Shown: positions 13,301 to 29,100, counted from the stretch's first letter. The stretch: DNA of 64,000 bases from Diadema setosum (GCF_964275005.1 NC_092698.1:27461447-27525446); one strand, 5' to 3'. Notes: a model not told the origin generated them from the letters alone. Numbers and translations: made by a program.

Positions 13301-15607
13301 TCTGTTGTACACCAGAACACTCATACAAACGTATATATTTTATTTATATTGGGAAAGAATATAATTTTCTATACAAATGTATGGTGCATGTATTATTTTG
13401 CCATTTCGGATGATCATATATTCTTGGGGTAGGTCGTATTTATTGCTTCTCGTACAAGACATATTGATATATCTTTTTATATGCACTATAGAATGTTATC
13501 AACTCAACAAACTATGTGAAGTGAAAAATCAAATTTGGCTGCAGATGAATATAATGTTATAGGAAGATATCTGAGAAGGCCCCTGTATTTGTCAAAGGTT
13601 AGATATTAGATGAATGGTAATGTTCCGCTGTCTCGTTTGATTATGAGAAGGTCTATTCGTCACATGAACGTGGTAATTCTTTCTAAGTAAATACTCTGGC
13701 TACAAGTTTTGTAATTTCTAGTGTCTACCAAACTGTGAAAATATAACTTGATTATTGTGGTATATGTCGATGCACTCACCTACATCAGTGTAAGATGTCA
13801 TATATATAAATATATATATTCTATCCGTGTACAAGTAACAGTAATTTCTCTCTTGCCAGGCATATGTTTTGTTTTTTTTTTGTTGTTGTTGTGGTGTGGT
13901 CTCCAGTACCAGTGCTACTGTTACAGTATAGTTCAGCATGCATGATTATATTTGGCTTCTACATACTTGAAATATGGCGTAAAGCTACCTGCATGACGTG
14001 ACCTGAAGTAATTGTATATAATATCTCTTTGGTTTGTAATCGATAGATTTTATGGATTTCTACAGGCTGAAAAAAAAAAAAAATGTTGCCTTTGAAGCAC
14101 ATGCTGTGTCATGCCAGGTGGAAATGTGTATAGAGTAAATAATGTGATCCCTTATCCAATTTCCTGTGCTGTTGGCATTCTGGGGAAATTTGTATTCTAT
14201 CTTTCTTTTTTTCAAGGATTATTCTTCCCCTGTAAACAGCTCTGAATAAAAGTGGCATTGTTCACATTCCTGACCGACCAAGGATTAAAACAGGAAAGCC
14301 ATCCTTGCTGTTTATATTCCTGCTGTATTTCCGCACATAACGGAGAGGTGCAATTTTGCTTCCTCTTTTTTTTTCCACAAACAATCAGGTCATATCGCGT
14401 GTCATTTTTGGGGAATGTTATGCACGTAGAGAGACATTAACTTGAACATGTTCCGGAACACTCAGCATTATACTATTTTGCAATGTTTTAAAGCGCATAG
14501 TTTCATCATGTTAATCAAGAAATGTCCATAAGATGCTGTAGGACGTGTATTCGTCATCGGCATTAGCCTTTAAAGTCTTGATTTGGCCCTTCCGGTTGTG
14601 CAGTACAAGAATCTCTTCTGTGCATGTAATATGCTGTACATTTGTTGTGCGCAAGCCAACTTAACCCAGTATTGCTGTGAATGTCTTAAGAAAGTAGTCA
14701 AGAAAACTCATGTCATAGCTCTGTTTACTGTGTACTCTTCCTTTTTCACCTGAAATTTTTAAGTCATTTTGTTGAAACTGTAACTTCCAGAATGTAGTAA
14801 ATCTTTAAATATGACAGTATCTACTACAGAAGAAATCCTCCATTTTGTTTCTCCATTTTATCCTCTTTTTTTCTCTCAATTTCTCCATTTTCTACTTAAA
14901 AGTTTTTGTGTGAGTTCGTAGGTTCAGAGGATTAATTATTGTGGTTTTTCATTTTACAATCTCTTTTTGACCCATGGTATGGAGGAGTGTTCCTTGTAAG
15001 TTGAGGAGGTAATATTGTTGATTGTTTCATGTACAGGCGGTAGGGCACAATGTAGGCATACACAATACAGGTTTGTGCTTAGAGGCACTTGACTTCGTGG
15101 TAGTTTGGTTTTTGCCAGTTTGTCAATTACCTGCACTCCATTGGAACATATCTCAGCTAAGAATGCAGATTATGCCATGGTAGCAGTTTTGGCTGTACAT
15201 ACGATGTGCTTCTTCGTTAGAGGCGGCGGCTCTCAGAGGTGCTGCAGTAGGTCAGTGTGGGGTAATTTATCATGGCTGCCCCACGGAGCATGGTATGGCG
15301 CAGTAGATTATAAACTTGTACCAACCATCCCATCCGCCCAAACAACCAAAATGAGGTGCACTTAAATAGAGAAGTTTTTGATCTAACTGTACATGTGAAA
15401 TAGGGATGTGTTATTTATATATATGCACCTCACATTGTTTTTTCACATAGACTATTCATTGTGGAAGAAGACTGTCAGATCCCGTAGAGAGCTTACACAT
15501 GTTGGCATAATGATTTTGGTATCTAACATCTTACCACCAAATGAATTGCTTCTATGATCCGTGGGTCAGGAATCCTGTGTGTGAATCAAGTAAGATCTTC
15601 TTTAATC

Positions 15608-15629
15608 TTTTTTTTTTTTTTTTTTTTTT
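15608..15629. repeat. Poly-T tract
   Basis: A homopolymer of about 22 T. Similar A or T tracts occur at 4358-4378, 21165-21187, 24731-24752 and 43131-43154. Confidence 0.9.
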
Positions 15630-18065
15630 ACATTAATTTATTACTTTCCGTCTTGGTTTTCAGAAGTCCTCTTCCAAAAATCCTTTTCCTTGACCCAGTC
15701 TTCCGACATGGTGTCCCCACACCGTGAGTGTGACCCCCTCCTCCCTTGTTTAGTGTCCACTTCGCCATCCAGGTCGTCATACCATATATATAATATATAT
15801 TACACTTAGCAACAGTAACCGTGGTAGCAGCCTGGCACCAGCCAATCGTCCGTGAGCATTCTGACTGTTGCCTTGGTAACTTTGCAACTCAAAACAGTAA
15901 TTGCAAATTTTTCTATGAAATTAGGCCAGTGATATGAATTACAGAACATGTTTTGAAGATACAAACCTATGTTGAAGTCACATCAAATGTAATTTACTAA
16001 GTAGCGAGTATTTTTAAAATGGTAGAGTAATATTCAAAGTGCAGCTGGCCGATTATGGCTAAATTTGGTAAATACAACTGCACTGGATAGGAGATTACCT
16101 TTTGTGGTCATTGAGGAACAGTTCATATTTCTTAGAATTCGGTAAGGTAAGAATTATGTGAGAAGGAAATGTAAATTCCAGGTGACTAAAAAAGAAGAAG
16201 AAGAAAATAGATGAGATTAAAAATGAAAGAGTCCAAGTGTAAGCAAAAGGTAGATGAGAATACAGTCCCTGTTACTAAACACTCAAGTTGGCACATTCCA
16301 GGGAGTCAGGTTGCTATTAAGTTGACTGGAAGATCACAAGCTTTCTGTGGTAATCAAAGTGGTTTTATTTATATGTCTTGCTGTGATTATTCTCCGTTGT
16401 ATAATTACCCAAATGTAATTTTATGCAATGAGTTTTTGAAACAGTGTACATCTTCTGTCTTTTTAACATTTTGTTATTGATGTTTTGCATCGACTTCATG
16501 CTGAAATCTTTCTTAATTTATGTGGCTTTCAACAAAAAAAAAATATTTTTACACCGAAAGGCAATGAGACTCTATGAAAAGGTATATTCTTTCAATCGAA
16601 CAAAGGTAGAGAATGAACAAAAAGGAAAGTAGGATGGGCATAGATTAGTATGCACATGGTAAGAAGTATGTATTCACACTACCGAGTGCATGAAATGAAT
16701 TTATACGAAGTTTGTACGAGTTGTGAATTTTATACAAAGTCTACAGACAGTAGCTGAGAAGATGGCACATTTTGTAAATTATGTGATATTTTAAAGGCAC
16801 CATCCTAATAAGTCTTGCCTGCTGCTAATAATGTAGTTTGAAGCAACATGCATGCTCGTTGTCTTTTTTTTTTACTCTATGTGTAATTATGTTCTGCGAG
16901 TAAAGAGTCTCGTGGAGGGTAAGGGGATGTAGAAGGTTTGGCATGTTGGTGTGCCCTCTGAAACCAATGCAATATGGGTGGAGGCAACAGTGGAACAGCA
17001 CAAGGTTGGGTGTGAGAGTCAGAGGCGAAGTTGTAGTCCTGGCAAAATGACAACGCGAGCACAACCATTGGACATGGCTAATTATGTGACTAATGTGTTT
17101 GTGTCTGCCTCTGATCAGCCGTCATGTAGGCAAGGTGAAGTTGCCATGGAGACACAAATGATGTGATGTGTTGAATTACTGGACATCAGAGAAAGAAATT
17201 GAAAGTTATTTTCAAGATTGCATGAAGACACTCCTGAAGAGCGATTATCCAGAAGTATGATAAATGGGTGCAACGATCTCAACTTATTTCGGACTAAAAG
17301 TAGCCTAGGTATGATCATTTGCATGAAGATACAGAGGCAGTACGATTGTGAGGGAGAAAAATTGAAGTTATTGAACTCAACACAGGGAAGATTGTATTAG
17401 CATGATAAGATATTATTTTTGTAGTCAGTCTCATGCTGGTTGTGCCACATAATTGTAAAGTAAACAAAAAAAAATATTGTTCACAAAATGCTAAAATAAT
17501 AAACTAAGAGATATGCTTATGAAACAAGAATGCTGCAAGCCAAGACTCTTTTTGTGATGAAGACTCGAGTGTCTTGTTTTCTTTAATATAAACACAAAAT
17601 CTTTCTTTGATTTCATTCTTCAAGTAAATTCTTTACCATCAACATATTACATTCAAGATGTGTGAGCACATATATGCAGCCACTGGAAATGCTTTCACAC
17701 AGTTTTGTCCCCTTTTTGTAAAGCTGAACACATATTTCAACATACAAAGCTGTAACTTGGTGCTATTGAAGAACATGCATTGTTATTATCATAGGATTCA
17801 AGACCAATGTGCGTACACTCTCACACTCTTTGACAGTTTGATGCATTCAGAACGCAATCATTAATCATGACATTAACTTCTTCTTTTTTTTTTGCGATCA
17901 TATAATTGAGCGCATTAGTAGTATTTCAGTGATCTATACAAAATTATATGTCAACCATGAAAGACTGATATTAAAAACAAAAAAGAAAGAAAGAAAGATG
18001 CAGAGCATACAGGACATTTTCTTCACTGTTCAGTGGGTGACCAGAATCGGTGAGAGTACAGAAGA

Positions 18066-18253
18066 CTCCTGTTATAACAAAGTCCTCGGGACTGGCAGCT
18101 TTCTTTCATTTCATAGCATTTTTTGTTTGTTAGTTTTTTGAAATGGCCCAACAATTAATCATAAACAAAAAATATTGATGATAATTTTTGGACCTGAATT
18201 TTTACTTCATTGCATCAAGACTTTTGTTAATAGAGTGTTTGTTATAATGGGAG
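18066..18253. repeat. Possible inverted-repeat element
   Basis: CTCCTGTTATAACAAAG at the left is mirrored by TTTGTTATAATGGGAG at the right, about 190 bp apart. This fits a small inverted-repeat element, but the borders and any target duplication are unclear. Confidence 0.4.
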
Positions 18254-21200
18254 TGTTATCTATAACACTGTATGGTGGATCCCTGACAATTACCACAATT
18301 AGAATGCATAATATTCCAGCTTGTTGAGCAGCAACTGATACCCACAAAGAACAAAACAAGTTTACACTTCAACCTATGTAACACTACAAAAGGGAATGAG
18401 TCTAATTTCTAAAGTAACATGTTGCTTGCTCATAACATTTTACATGAAATGAATTCAATCTCCAAACCATTGGTCATGAAACTTGTAGCATGAGAGAGAT
18501 TAATTGCCTTTTTCATGAAAAAAAAAAAACACAAGAATACACACATCTTCATACTTTGAACATGCTTCTGTCGCATCAAGTTACTACTGTTTGACAGAAG
18601 TACAATTCATTCTGCAGCATGGTTTCATACGGTCAGTCTCCCAGAAGTTAACTCCACCAGGAAAAAGGTTTTGTACAACTTTAAGGTCCACATTCTAAAA
18701 GACATGGGCTGTAAACTGACTTGATTCATATGGACTGTACTTACAGCAGTTATGCAACTGACAATAACGTAGAATGAGAGAGACTGACCCCATTTATAAA
18801 GACAATGCTAACATCTCTTATCAAAGGATATCGTTGCTGGGGCAACAAGACCTTGTATCTGAAATTTTGGTGAAAATGACTTTTTTTGATTAATGGTCAG
18901 ACAATCAGTTAAGTGATGTCCTGTCCTGTCCAAATCCCAGTGGTCTTACCCCAAAACTGAAGCCACCATGGCATGTCAAAGGAAAGGCTCTCCCATTTGA
19001 TACAGTGCTTTGGCTGCCATTTTTTTTTTGCTCTCCTGAATATGACATTTTGTAGATACAAAGTTTTGTCAGCCCAGCGACGATATGTGTTACAAGCACA
19101 TTAACCTGTAATTTTCACACTGATTGCTATCGAGTCCATATCCAAATCACTGCATCAGAACACACACACAATTTAAAATCAAATAAACAGCAAGGAAAGC
19201 CTTCGTGTAGTTGTCACAATTTACAAGGCATTCTTTTTTCTTTTTTCTTTTTTTTTCTTTTTTTAATGGAGGGGGAGGGGAACTGAAATTATGATCGAAT
19301 TCTGAGTAGCCTGAATATGACAATTACCAATGTAAATATGTCAATTGGAAGTCAAAATCTAGCCTTTGGGTAAACGGAAGACACACCCGGTAATCAAATT
19401 ATACAAAAAGAAAAGACGGGTAATGGTTTCATTCCTGGTGAAGGTAGTTATGCACTCGACTTTAGACGAGTGCTGCTTTGGCAGTAAATGTCCTCTCCAT
19501 AGTCAAAAGTTGCAGGGCTTCACAAAGAAGAGGTGAACTACTGTCAACGCTTGCACCACAAGATCATGACAGAAATAACGAAGTGTTGACACTCGTATGA
19601 ATCACACTTTCCTACCCTTCCTCCTTTTATGAAAAGCTGTATGTCCATTCCTAAGGGACTTTGCTGCCATTGCAACCATCACAAACAAGAAAAAATACCA
19701 CTATGAAGTATAAATATGCATAAGCTTATTGAAAAAGGCAAAGTATTTGCCCTATGGCATACTGAACTTGCAAATTCAAAACATTCCTATTAAGGTTTTT
19801 TTTTTATTATTATTTTTGTATGGCATCATTTGAAAGCCATATTATGAAGGAATGGATACCAACAAGAAAACTGTCTTTAATGGAAAGCAGAAAAGTAGAA
19901 ATAAAATGCTACAGTTCAATGTCATGCACAAGCACAAGGCATGCCTTATTCAATTCAGTATCTCTTGCCTCTCCAGAGATTAACCCTTTGAGGACGGGCT
20001 GATATTGCTACAACACGCATTTCCAATAGACACCTGCCCGAGTATACTCGAGACTCATCTTCAACAGGTTAAGGGGAAAAAAATACTGGTAAGCGGCCAC
20101 ATCACAGAAGAATTTACCGACAAGAATGTCATTTGAAGGAGGGCAGTGTATCAACATTTAATAGCTCACTGAAATCTGGGCAATATACTTAGATCATAGA
20201 CATTTATCATTTTGATTAGCCAATGAACACAGTGTCTCTCTGACATCCGAAAACTAGTTCATATACAGTAATTGTAAATCAGCTGAAACAGTAATCCTTT
20301 GTCTTATATCACTGGTGCATTAACATTTAGAAAACAGGCTTCACTATGACCGCTTCAAATACTAAGGACAATATGTCTTTACGCTTTCTTCCTGAATTGA
20401 AGAAGTCAGTCTCTCCATGAGGAGTATTATATCAAAAGTCCTGTTTTGCCTATTTTGCGTATACAGTAGTCTCATATTGCAGTTTAATTCGATGGTTTAC
20501 TCCAGTTGAATAAACGGTCATAAAGATCTCATAAATACCTCTAATGGATGGAATAGAATTGTTCAAATTCTATTTACATGTTGGGCAAAATCTGCTTCCA
20601 CTTACCCAATGAAATCGAGCAGAGAATAGTGCATTGTAAAGCCTATGGACACTGGTTTGCAGGTACTACACATTCAAGACAGCTATTGAGAAATATACAG
20701 TGTAGCTCATGCACACCAGTTGAGGTGATGATTATGAACAAATCGTCACTATCTCTTCCATCACTGGTCTGATCTAGCTCACATCCTCATCAATATACTT
20801 TCTGCTACCACGAATAACAAGATTCTCTTTCTAAGCAAAATGTGTCCCTTTACCCACTTAGAATATTCCCATGTATGGATTTACAAGCAGTGTCAAAACA
20901 AACTTGGGCACTCCCTTTGGGAAAGAATTTTCCGGCAGACATCGCTAAGAACTCACTAGAGAACAAAGATTGTTAGTGCCAGAATGGTCAGTTCTAGAAC
21001 AACAATATATTGCCATGTCCATGTATGAACAAGTAAGAAATACGATATGGTGACGGTCAGACTTTATTTTCAACATCGAGAATGAATTACAATATCCACA
21101 TCTAAAAAGCTATAAACGCACCTGTCTAGCACTGGTGTCACATCTGTTATAGTCTTCGATTCAATTAAAAAAAAAAAAAAAAAAAAATCGAAAAGAGATA

Positions 21201-23030
21201 GACACAAGTTTCCTTGCATACAAATTCAATCTTTGGTCAATGCCTTAAACATTCCTGGAAAAAAAATCACCTCTGTTTGACCTAACATGTCCTGCATACA
21301 GGATGCGTGATTTCCAGCGTCACATTCCCATAAATACTAGAAAAATGTACTATGCGAGTGCATTGCTGTCTGTGCATGCATTACTGTTTAACTTTGGCAC
21401 AATTCATCAAGGACCTTTGGCAAATTAACAATTTGATCCCAAAACAGCAAAATCTAAAACCTAATACCTACCATTTTGATTCCTCTTAAAGCGTGAGTCA
21501 ATCATTCAATACTGCTTTCCATGTTAATCATCAGTTGCAATTTACTTTTCCATTAAATATGGATGAACAAGAAATAGATGGTGTTGGTGGCTTTATTTCC
21601 CAAACAATGTCTGAAAATTAGACATATTGCTTGTACTTGCACAGTTCTATTTTGCCTTGGAAAATCCTCTCTGCAGCAGACTATTGACTAAATGGCAGTA
21701 CTTACATTAAATCTCCAAATTGCCTGCAACTTCTCACCGACTCACCAATTACCTGCCTCATATCTTACCACTACCACAAAAACTTCAAGTCAATCTCAAA
21801 TCTACACATCCCTGAACTGCTTTCCTGCTTGACCGCCTGGACGTGCTACGAGAAGTTCTTTTGTCGTTGTTGCTGTTGACATGATGAGGGAAATCAAAAA
21901 TCATGTTTATTGTGACAAATCAGCCCAAAACAAGGACAACAGCACCAGAACATCTGCAAATACTACTCACACTAGCAGACAAACAAACAAACAAAGAAAC
22001 AGACTTGAGCTTCCCATATATGTTGTAGTGAATTATTTCTGATGCCAAGTATGGGGTCCACAGTAATAAGAGACTCCCGACATTTTCAAAACTTGGAACC
22101 TCACAAAAATTCAGTGCATTTCTGTTAAAAACCCAATCACTGGATTGAATCGCATTTTATTTTCATAGTTACCTGAACACTCTGTCCCGAGTTGTGCTTT
22201 GAGAGGTAGTCATGAAAATTCTTGACATAAGATGAATGAATGGGTAAATACGGGGATGGCAAGTCATTCAAACAGCATCTTTGAAGTCCTTAAAGGAATT
22301 CTTACGTCTACAGCTGCAAGAGAGAGTGCAGGTGTGGAAGAAAGAAAGAGTAGAGCAACATGCCCTGCCAGGGACAGCAAGCTGAACTCACCGCTCTCTG
22401 AAAATTAAAGCTCAGTTCGCTGCTTACGATCATCAATCATGAACATTCTAGTGACTCAGAGTTTGTTGAATGACCGAATGTGCCTATGGTGAGAATGAGA
22501 CGGTGCAGGGTTGATACGGCTTGCACAATATCACATTATTGCTTTGTCACGGAAGATTTTCACATCATGATTAAATGGAAGGAGATACAAAGTCTTCACT
22601 AGCAAAAATCTGAATGGTACCTTACTCATAAACTGATACAAATCATGTTGTCATAAAACCTTCATATCATAGTATCACTTGCTCCCAAAGTCATGTAAAC
22701 AAGCATTCACCCAATATGAAACAAAGAGATGTCTGAACAATGCCAGACTCAAGCTGGTACGTCATTCATCATTCAACATAATAGAAAACCTTGATAACTG
22801 TAAATTTTATCAACATTTATATACAAACCATGTCTCTATCATTTCACCTTTTGTGTTCCTACACGGTAATTCACCGTCATTAATTTCAGGCTAATTTGAT
22901 GCCACCACATAAAAATATAAGCTTTCTTCATCACGTTGGACTTTAAAATCCACCCTGCTCCATGCAAACCACAGCATTCACAATAAATTGTTATCAATGT
23001 TTTGGCACCGAACGGTGCCCTCGTTGGTCA

Positions 23031-23177
23031 TCAAAGAATAAGCTCGTCGTCAAGCGGTTGAAAGTGACTCATTACAATCTGCTCCTTCACGCCCTCCAGC
23101 GTATCGGGGGCCCACTTTGGGCTGTGGTCCTTGTCGATGAGGACAGCGCGCACGCCCTCATAGAAATCGTGGCCCCT
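23031..23177 (-). CDS. HIBCH: HIBCH coding exon 9 and stop
   Basis: Residues 335-382 and TGA (minus strand, 23033-23031). Encodes [28 protein letters not shown] and [13 protein letters not shown]. Acceptor AATCCCCAG. Just after the stop the 3' leader contains the palindrome GGCACCGAACGGTGCC (23004-23019). Confidence 0.96.
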   Translation of the reverse strand, partial: RGHDFYEGVRAVLIDKDHSPKWAPDTLEGVKEQIVMSHFQPLDDELIL

Positions 23178-26100
23178 CTGGGGATTCAAAGGACACAGGA
23201 GCGAACCATTAAAGCCACTATTCAACATTGGGAGGAGTGATTAAACAACTGTTAGAATTATCACATTTGCTGCATATGTATAGTTCAGCTGTATCACAAA
23301 ACACCCTACTGTACAAAAACTTTGCAATAAAGCCACAAATATATTTAGGAGATATCACTAATTTTCTCAACAAGCCGTCGCGGTGATGGTTTATTCCAGA
23401 AATTTTTTTAAAGTAAAACTATTGTTAAAATTTTTATATTTGAAAATACTTAACATTGACTATTCTGATTAATACTTTCAAGCTTCACTTCATATTTCAT
23501 TTTGAAGCACTAAAGCTGTGTTTAATTTTTGTTTTTCTTATCTGCAAATGTTCACAAGGGGCTTTAAGTGTCAAAATTTGCCACAAAACTGCTAATTTTT
23601 TTTTTCTCCTTTCCTACCTTTGCATTCAAAATTGAGGATCTCTAGAAGGGAAATTGTGATTACATTAAATCTTTGTTAAATCGACTTCACTTCTAAAAAC
23701 TCTTTCTCATCCCCACCCCCCTCAAAAAAAGAAAAGAAACCAAAATAAAACTATTATGAGGCTTTTAGGGTGGAAAGAGCTTCACAGCCACACAGCAAAA
23801 GTGACTTTGATGGAAGAAAAAAAAGAGATCTTTTTGAAGCTTTTACTGAGAAGTTCTTGCGATCAATCCTAGTAATCCAAGATGGATATAGTCTGATACA
23901 AACCAACCAGGGGAAGGGAGTTAACTTGTAAGACTTACAATGCATCCCTGTGCCATCCTGTACTCCATTGACAGGACATCAGCCAGGGAGAGTTTGCCGC
24001 CCTCTGTCAGCTGTCTGTGGGTAATCTTCATCGACGTAGGCGACATCTTTTTCAGTGTCTGCAAGTTGAGACCATACAAAGAATAAGCTCATACAGTATT
24101 CACTGTTCACTCATTTTCAATTATCTCTCTAAAAAACAACAACATAGCAATAACAGCACTAATGTATCTTTCATTTACTTTATTGTTCAAGACTGAAATC
24201 AACTTTGTTTAAATTTCTGCTACTATTATCTCATATCTACAAAATAAGACTTTCCATTGATTAATAACCTTATGGCTTTACGACAAAATATTGGGATTTC
24301 ACAGTCAACAATAAATGGATCCAAAAGTAACGCACACATGCAAGCATAGACAGAGGAAATCTGACTAATATCACAATAATACGGGACTATGTCAAACAAG
24401 GCAGGAGAATTCTACTGACATTGAAAGAAGGGAAACGCGTGCCAGTAAAAACACTTTTTTTTTCTAGATCTCCAACATTGTTATATACTGATAATGTAGA
24501 CTCTAAACTCTACTACCAGTTATGTGCTAAACTTGTGAAATATCATTGTGTGTGTGCTTTGGAACTGCTTTTAAAAATACACATATATGTTAATCATGTT
24601 TCACAAAGAACCTTTATTTTCCTGTTCCAAATTCTTTGAATCAGTATCTACCTGGGCAAAACTTTGAAATGACCTGCTGTATAATGTATACATTGGATAG
24701 GCCTGCCACATAAGCCATGTCTGAACCTCTTTTTTTTTTTTTTTTTTTTTTTGAAAATCAAAGATACCAGTAGTCTGAGGCTGTGACTGAAACCTACCTC
24801 CAGCTGTTTTGTGGCCCACTCAGACCCATCTTGCTCCAATTTCTGAAATATCTCCTCCAATGACTCCCCGTCAAACAGCCTATCTATGTGTTCTCTATGG
24901 GGCTCCAGGGAAAATGGCTTGTCGACATCAATTGTGCACTGCAGGAAACATGCAAATGAATGACAGTTCTGTGCAGTTTTGGCAATGAAACTTTATTAAG
25001 AGAAATTGACGAGAGTTATGGTGTAGATGGTTAGCTGCCTGCATTCCCTATATATCTGAAATCATTGATTGCAGGAACTACATAGTGGTGCCAACACTCC
25101 AGCTTTGCACTACAACATTAAAATAGTACAGAATATACAAGATAAAATGTGAGAGAATGCTCTTTGTCCTTTCTTAATGCCAGAAAGAGCATCTTGACTT
25201 GCAACAGAGGGATAAAATCATAACATACAAAACTTCTCAGCTGGTTTCATCGAGCCTAGCACCCAAAGTCACACCATTGTTACCCAGACATTATATTGGG
25301 TGAGCCAACTCGTTACTTCCACAGGGCCCGACATTAAAGGGATTGTATAGTTCTGGTTGAGACCTAATTTCAGGTTTCTAACATTTTTTGGTGAGATAAT
25401 GAGATACCTCTTATGAAATATGAAAGGGCATGTAATTCCATGAGGAATTCAACGTTTATTTGATGAAAATTGGTTTTGAAATGGCCGAGATATCCAAAAC
25501 AGAGAGATTCTAATAAAGTGTGGGACCCACACTTTATTACGATCGCTTTGTTTTACTTTGTTTTTGTATGTTTCAGTTATTCCAAACCCAATTTTCATCA
25601 AATAAACTTTGACTTCCTCTTAAACTGGTACTATTTCATAGGTGTTTTCTTGGTACCTCGCAAAAAGTTAAAAGCCCAATTCTCATCTCCACCAATACTG
25701 TACTATCCCTTTAACATTTTTTCTCCACTTGCCCATCAGCCAGGTAAAAGTCCTCTATTTTCAAATTCTTACTTGCTCGAAAGAAAAAGTATTAACCCCT
25801 CAAAAATGCCACTGAATTGAATTGACTTGAGGAGCTTCTGATTTTCATATCAAAGTCAAAATCTGACTTGCCCAAATGGGCAAGTAAGTGACTTTTTAAT
25901 ATTTTCATTGGCCCAAATACAATTTTACTTGCCAAAGGCAAGCAGGCAAGTTAAAAGTCAAACCTGCTTCTGTAAACTATTGTAATTGGACACTTAAGCA
26001 TCCTCAATTTTTTGCATTAGGCCCATTTCAATTAACTTTGGGTGCAAAATTGTTTTGCTTATACAGTTAGTCCCCTGTTATCCAGCCATGTCAGGACTGG

Positions 26101-29100
26101 TGCCCATCTGGTTAAGTGATGTGGCTGTACATGAGAGAAACAATGTTTATGTATTATATATAAAAGTGCAAGTAGGCTACCGACCCAGTGGTAGCCCTAT
26201 GTACATATTGTACACTGCAAGAATAGATTAATTTATGCTGGCATATATGAAATCATAGTCCTGAAATTGACACATTTTACTGTAAGATTAATAACATGCT
26301 TCTGGAGGGAATATCATAGGTAAATTGCCCAAGTTTTTAGGGAGTTTTAATTGTGTTTAAAATCACTTCTTCTTCTTCATTTTTTTTTTCTTCTTCTTCT
26401 TTTTCGGGCTTTCACTGCATGGAGGCATCCGGATAATAAGAGAGAAATCCGGACAAGAGAGGGCCAGGCAATTGAAGTCAAGCTGGAAATGTAATTTTGT
26501 ACCTTATTTAATATCTCCACAAATGTTGATAAACTAGTGACAGTTTCATTGAGCATAAGATTTGTGAAGATTTTCACACCACAAAGTATTCTATGTTCAT
26601 AGTAACAGCCATTACCTCTTGGTGATAACGTTGTAGAACTTCTTGGATCTGGGCATCCTGAGGTGATGGCAGTTTAAGTAGCTCTTGTTCCAAGTCAGAC
26701 AGCTGAAAAAAAAAATGCAAAATACATTTTCAATAAATCACCATTAGAGGTAAAATCATATGAAATATTCACATCCTTTGCATCATGTTTTAGTTGGGTT
26801 GCTATAACCTTGCAATGACAATGGGATGGGGGATGGGTTTGAAGTTGCTCTATCATCATAAAAATGGGAATTGATTTCATGATACATTTTTCTTTACACA
26901 AACAAGTAGAATATTCTGAGGTGATCACATCATCATTCCAGGTAATTTGCACAAGTTGTTGCAACCAAAATAGCCAATTAATGAAAGTATGTGACATCCG
27001 AAAATGTCATATCTTTCTTACTTTAAGTACAATTATGATGGAATTGCAACCCTTTTGCAACCATTTAAATGCCCTGATTTCAATCTATTCACTACAGTCA
27101 ACTTGACCACTGTGCAAAATGCTCTTTACATAATCACATCAGATAAGTAAATTTTCTCCTATAATGTAGTCTATTTGAGTGTTTATAAAAAAATTCTCCA
27201 TTAGAGCTGATCATTTTACACATTCAATGTTCCCAGGGGCTGGCGAGCTGAGTGTGGTGCCCCGTCAGTTATTGGTGGCAGGATATACCTTTTTGGCTAG
27301 ACGAGCCATTCAGTTTCTTGGAGAAACCCCACCCATTGATTCTCTGCTGACTATAAAAACCTTATAGACTTGTCTCCGTCCCATTCAGCCCTCACCTTCT
27401 GAGCTTCTATAAAGTGGGTGGCAATTCCGGCATGGAAGACATCACGGCCTTTCAACCTGTAACCGGTCAGCGAGAGGTAGAGTCCCAGCTTGCCACTCAG
27501 ACGGGGGAGGAAGTAGCCACCCCCGACGTCGGGGAAAAGACCGATGGCGGTCTCAGGCATGGCAAATAGTGTCTTCTCTGTGGCCACACGATACCTACCG
27601 TGGACTGACAGCCCAACACCCTTGAGATATGGGGGGATAAAGAAAGTCAAGAGGTAGACATATGAATCTAGACTAATGTACTGCAGGGTATGATGAGACA
27701 AAGAGATGCATGCCTACTGTTACTTCTGTTCATTGAAAATACCATCAATACAACATTATACAGGGAGGTTTCCATTGCCTAAATCTATGCCAAACATTAT
27801 ATGATGTGTGAACAGACCAAACTGTGCTCCTCTCCTTTTACATAAACTGACTACTCTCCCCCCCCCCCAAAAAAAAAACAAAAACAAAAAACAAACACAC
27901 AAACAAACAAACAAAAATGATCAAGAGGAGGAGACTATTGCTTTAGAAAACTTGCTCATTGCACAGACGTGTTTTTCTAGTCTAGAGTATTTTTCATATC
28001 TTATCATTGGCAGTAGACTCATCCCCTCTTTTTCCTCTTCATTATACGGTTCAGCAAGATGAAATAATCTTACACTATTCAGTTTGGGCATACAAGAAGT
28101 GCTGCTGGCATGGAACAACTATGTAATGGTTGTGAGTTACACAAACACTGCACTTAAGTATGAACATATAAACATGAACTTGGCATGTTGGGATGAAGGT
28201 TTTGAGAGGACTTGTCTTTTTGTGGAGTTTCGGGGCATTCCTGGTCTTGGTTGTCTATAGCAATGCTTTTGCAAGTTTCCTCACAAACACATGTGAATTT
28301 GTCTTCAAAGTACAGAAAATATTCTCTGATATGAGATACAACACAGCTTGGTATTCACTTTGGGGTAGAATGTTTACATCAGAAGCTTGACAACGAAAGG
28401 CTGTCCTCACCCCACCCATCGTGATTCCGTGGATGAATGCGATGTATGGAATCCGCATCGTGCCAATGGCGTGGTTCAAGATGTATTCGTTCTTGAAGAA
28501 GCTGCCAGCTGATGGATCGCCAACCTTGCCAGCATCTGTCACAGCTGTGCATGAATGGAAATGAAAACACTCAAAAAAATCAAGCTGTTTAGATTTACAC
28601 GGAAAATCATTCACAAGACAACTTTAGAATGGGTAATCAAGTCTTTTCTTCATATAAGAGAGTCAATCCTGCTATCTCAACACAAAAGCAAGCCAGATTG
28701 GAAATGTCCACATTTATGTGCCGGACGGACATAATGATTATGATTTTAGAAAAACAAATACAAACAGAAGATATCAGTTCCAATATGCAATGCTGTAAAA
28801 TCCATTGTTGATTCAATCTACAGCTTATATTGTAATGGTCATGTCTGGACTGCTCTTTGGATGTTGCTACCTGCACCAGTTATATGGAAAGAGCTACCAC
28901 AACACAATGAATAAGTGAAAGGTGTAAGTCTAACAAAACATGTGTCTCTATAGGGGTGCTGGAGAATGGATTAGTAACAGCCCTGAATTTGCATCATGTA
29001 ACATTCGGAAATTAATACCGGTATTGAATTGCCCGTAAGTCTGGCAGTGTTGTGTATGGGTGCCTTTGATCCAGTCAGTTGTTTCAAGTGCAGTAGCAAT

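Noticed and set aside
23004..23019. GGCACCGAACGGTGCC palindrome after the HIBCH stop as a terminator
   Set aside because: Animal genes do not use intrinsic hairpin terminators; a short palindrome here has no clear role.
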